This document shows positions 63,568 to 64,000 of a stretch of DNA of 64,000 bases, one piece after another. Made by a program: the position numbers and the translations under genes. Numbering within the stretch: position 1 is the first letter of the stretch; every line of letters starts with the position of its first letter. Source of the stretch: Alphaproteobacteria bacterium (lineage in GTDB: Bacteria > Pseudomonadota > Alphaproteobacteria > Caulobacterales > Hyphomonadaceae); contig JAHJSB010000055.1 in the NCBI GenBank assembly GCA_018830285.1, positions 62,001-126,000 of the forward strand, read 5' to 3'. Below the pieces are notes generated by a model. It was not told the origin of the DNA and did not search any database. It saw only the letters and a program-made list of their open reading frames with translations.

Positions 63568-64000
63568 CTAGCGTTTTGCCGTCAGGCGCCGGCAGACATC
63601 ATCGAGCTGTTCGAGGTCGCGATAACGGATACGCAACTCGCCGCCATCCTTGCCGTGCCGAATGTCGACCGCAAGGCCGAGTGTCCGCGTCAGGTCCGCT
63701 TCCAATGCCTCGGTATCGACGTCTTTTTCGGCCCCGGGCGACTTGGCTGATTTGGTCTCGATCGTCCCGCCTTCGCGCGCATCCTTCGCGCGCGACTCGA
63801 CATCGCGCACGCTCAGGCCCTTTTCGGCCGCCATGCGAATGAGGGCTTCGGGATCGGGCGCGCCAAGCGCGGCGCGTGCATGGCCGGCACTCAGCTTGCC
63901 ATCGCGCACATAAGCACGGGCGCTCTCGGGCAATTGCAGCAGCCGCAGCGTGTTCGCGATGTGAACACGGCTCTTGCCGACACTCTGGGCCAGGCTGTCC
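63568..64000 (-). CDS. parB: Chromosome partitioning protein ParB (5' part beyond window)
   Basis: The C-terminal 143 codons of ParB. The helix-turn-helix segment (SLAQSVGKSRVHIANTLRLLQLP) is followed by LSAGHARAALGAPDP, a charged linker and the dimerisation end (LEADLTRTLGLAVDIRHG ... YRDLEQLDDVCRRL). ParB spreads from parS sites near the origin and works with ParA; parA should lie to the right. No parS site was seen in the window. Confidence 0.95.
   Translation of the reverse strand, partial: DSLAQSVGKSRVHIANTLRLLQLPESARAYVRDGKLSAGHARAALGAPDPEALIRMAAEKGLSVRDVESRAKDAREGGTIETKSAKSPGAEKDVDTEALEADLTRTLGLAVDIRHGKDGGELRIRYRDLEQLDDVCRRLTAKR

Overview
This 64-kb window looks like chromosomal DNA of an alphaproteobacterium of the Caulobacterales/Hyphomonadaceae type. 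The evidence is high GC, many four-base ATGA gene overlaps, and a set of genes and gene orders typical of that group: a CenR-type response regulator, an NtrZ-type periplasmic protein, xerD near aroK-aroB, a J-domain gene divergent from bolA, the cnoX/LON-domain/Trm112/DUF971 string, and leuS-lptE-holA next to parB. The parB end suggests that the right side lies near the replication origin. No rRNA, tRNA, CRISPR array, insertion sequence or prophage was recognised.

Layout. 1-2 kb: the 3' end of uppP and an NDUFA9-like oxidoreductase. 2.2-10.3 kb: two facing gene strings. The rightward one encodes a tandem DsbA-fold protein, a DUF1330-like protein, a metallo-beta-lactamase-fold hydrolase, a TetR regulator and an exported formylglycine-generating enzyme (FGE). 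The leftward one encodes a haloalkane dehalogenase, a GST-like protein and a membrane-anchored sulfatase. The FGE has both active-site cysteines and the sulfatase has the CxPSR motif it modifies, so the two strings probably form one detoxification or catabolic module. 10.4-26 kb: mostly housekeeping genes (glpD, J-domain protein/bolA, CorC-like transporter, aroBK, cysK, xerD, mcl, an EAL protein), plus a lipoprotein gene broken by an in-frame TAG.

26-35.2 kb: the histidine genes hisB, hisH-hisA and hisF-hisE. hisA and hisF are separated by about 4.7 kb of accessory DNA. This island holds an acyltransferase pseudogene, a lipoprotein gene, an exported-protein gene flanked by a small gene and a truncated copy of that gene, several hairpin repeats, and a trypsin-like gene of AT-richer composition. 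hisE is framed by two inverted copies of a ~124-bp palindromic element.

35.4-48.2 kb: a DUF6065-like protein, a ProXp-type editing protein, a TonB-dependent receptor divergent from a TPR-sulfotransferase, an aldo/keto reductase, ftsK, an acidic exported protein, an ammonium transporter and a UbiH-type hydroxylase. 48.2-64 kb: quality-control and cell-envelope genes (DUF971, Trm112, LON domain, cnoX, lolA, xth, cenR, an L,D-transpeptidase, a PLP-homeostasis protein, a ThiE/TenI protein, an APC-like permease, ntrZ, a porin, a DUF3576 lipoprotein), ending with leuS-lptE-holA and the C-terminal part of parB. Candidate regulatory sites include two exact TTAA-N7-TTAA (CtrA-type) sites, a possible sigma-54 promoter for the ammonium transporter, and several palindromes in divergent promoter regions.
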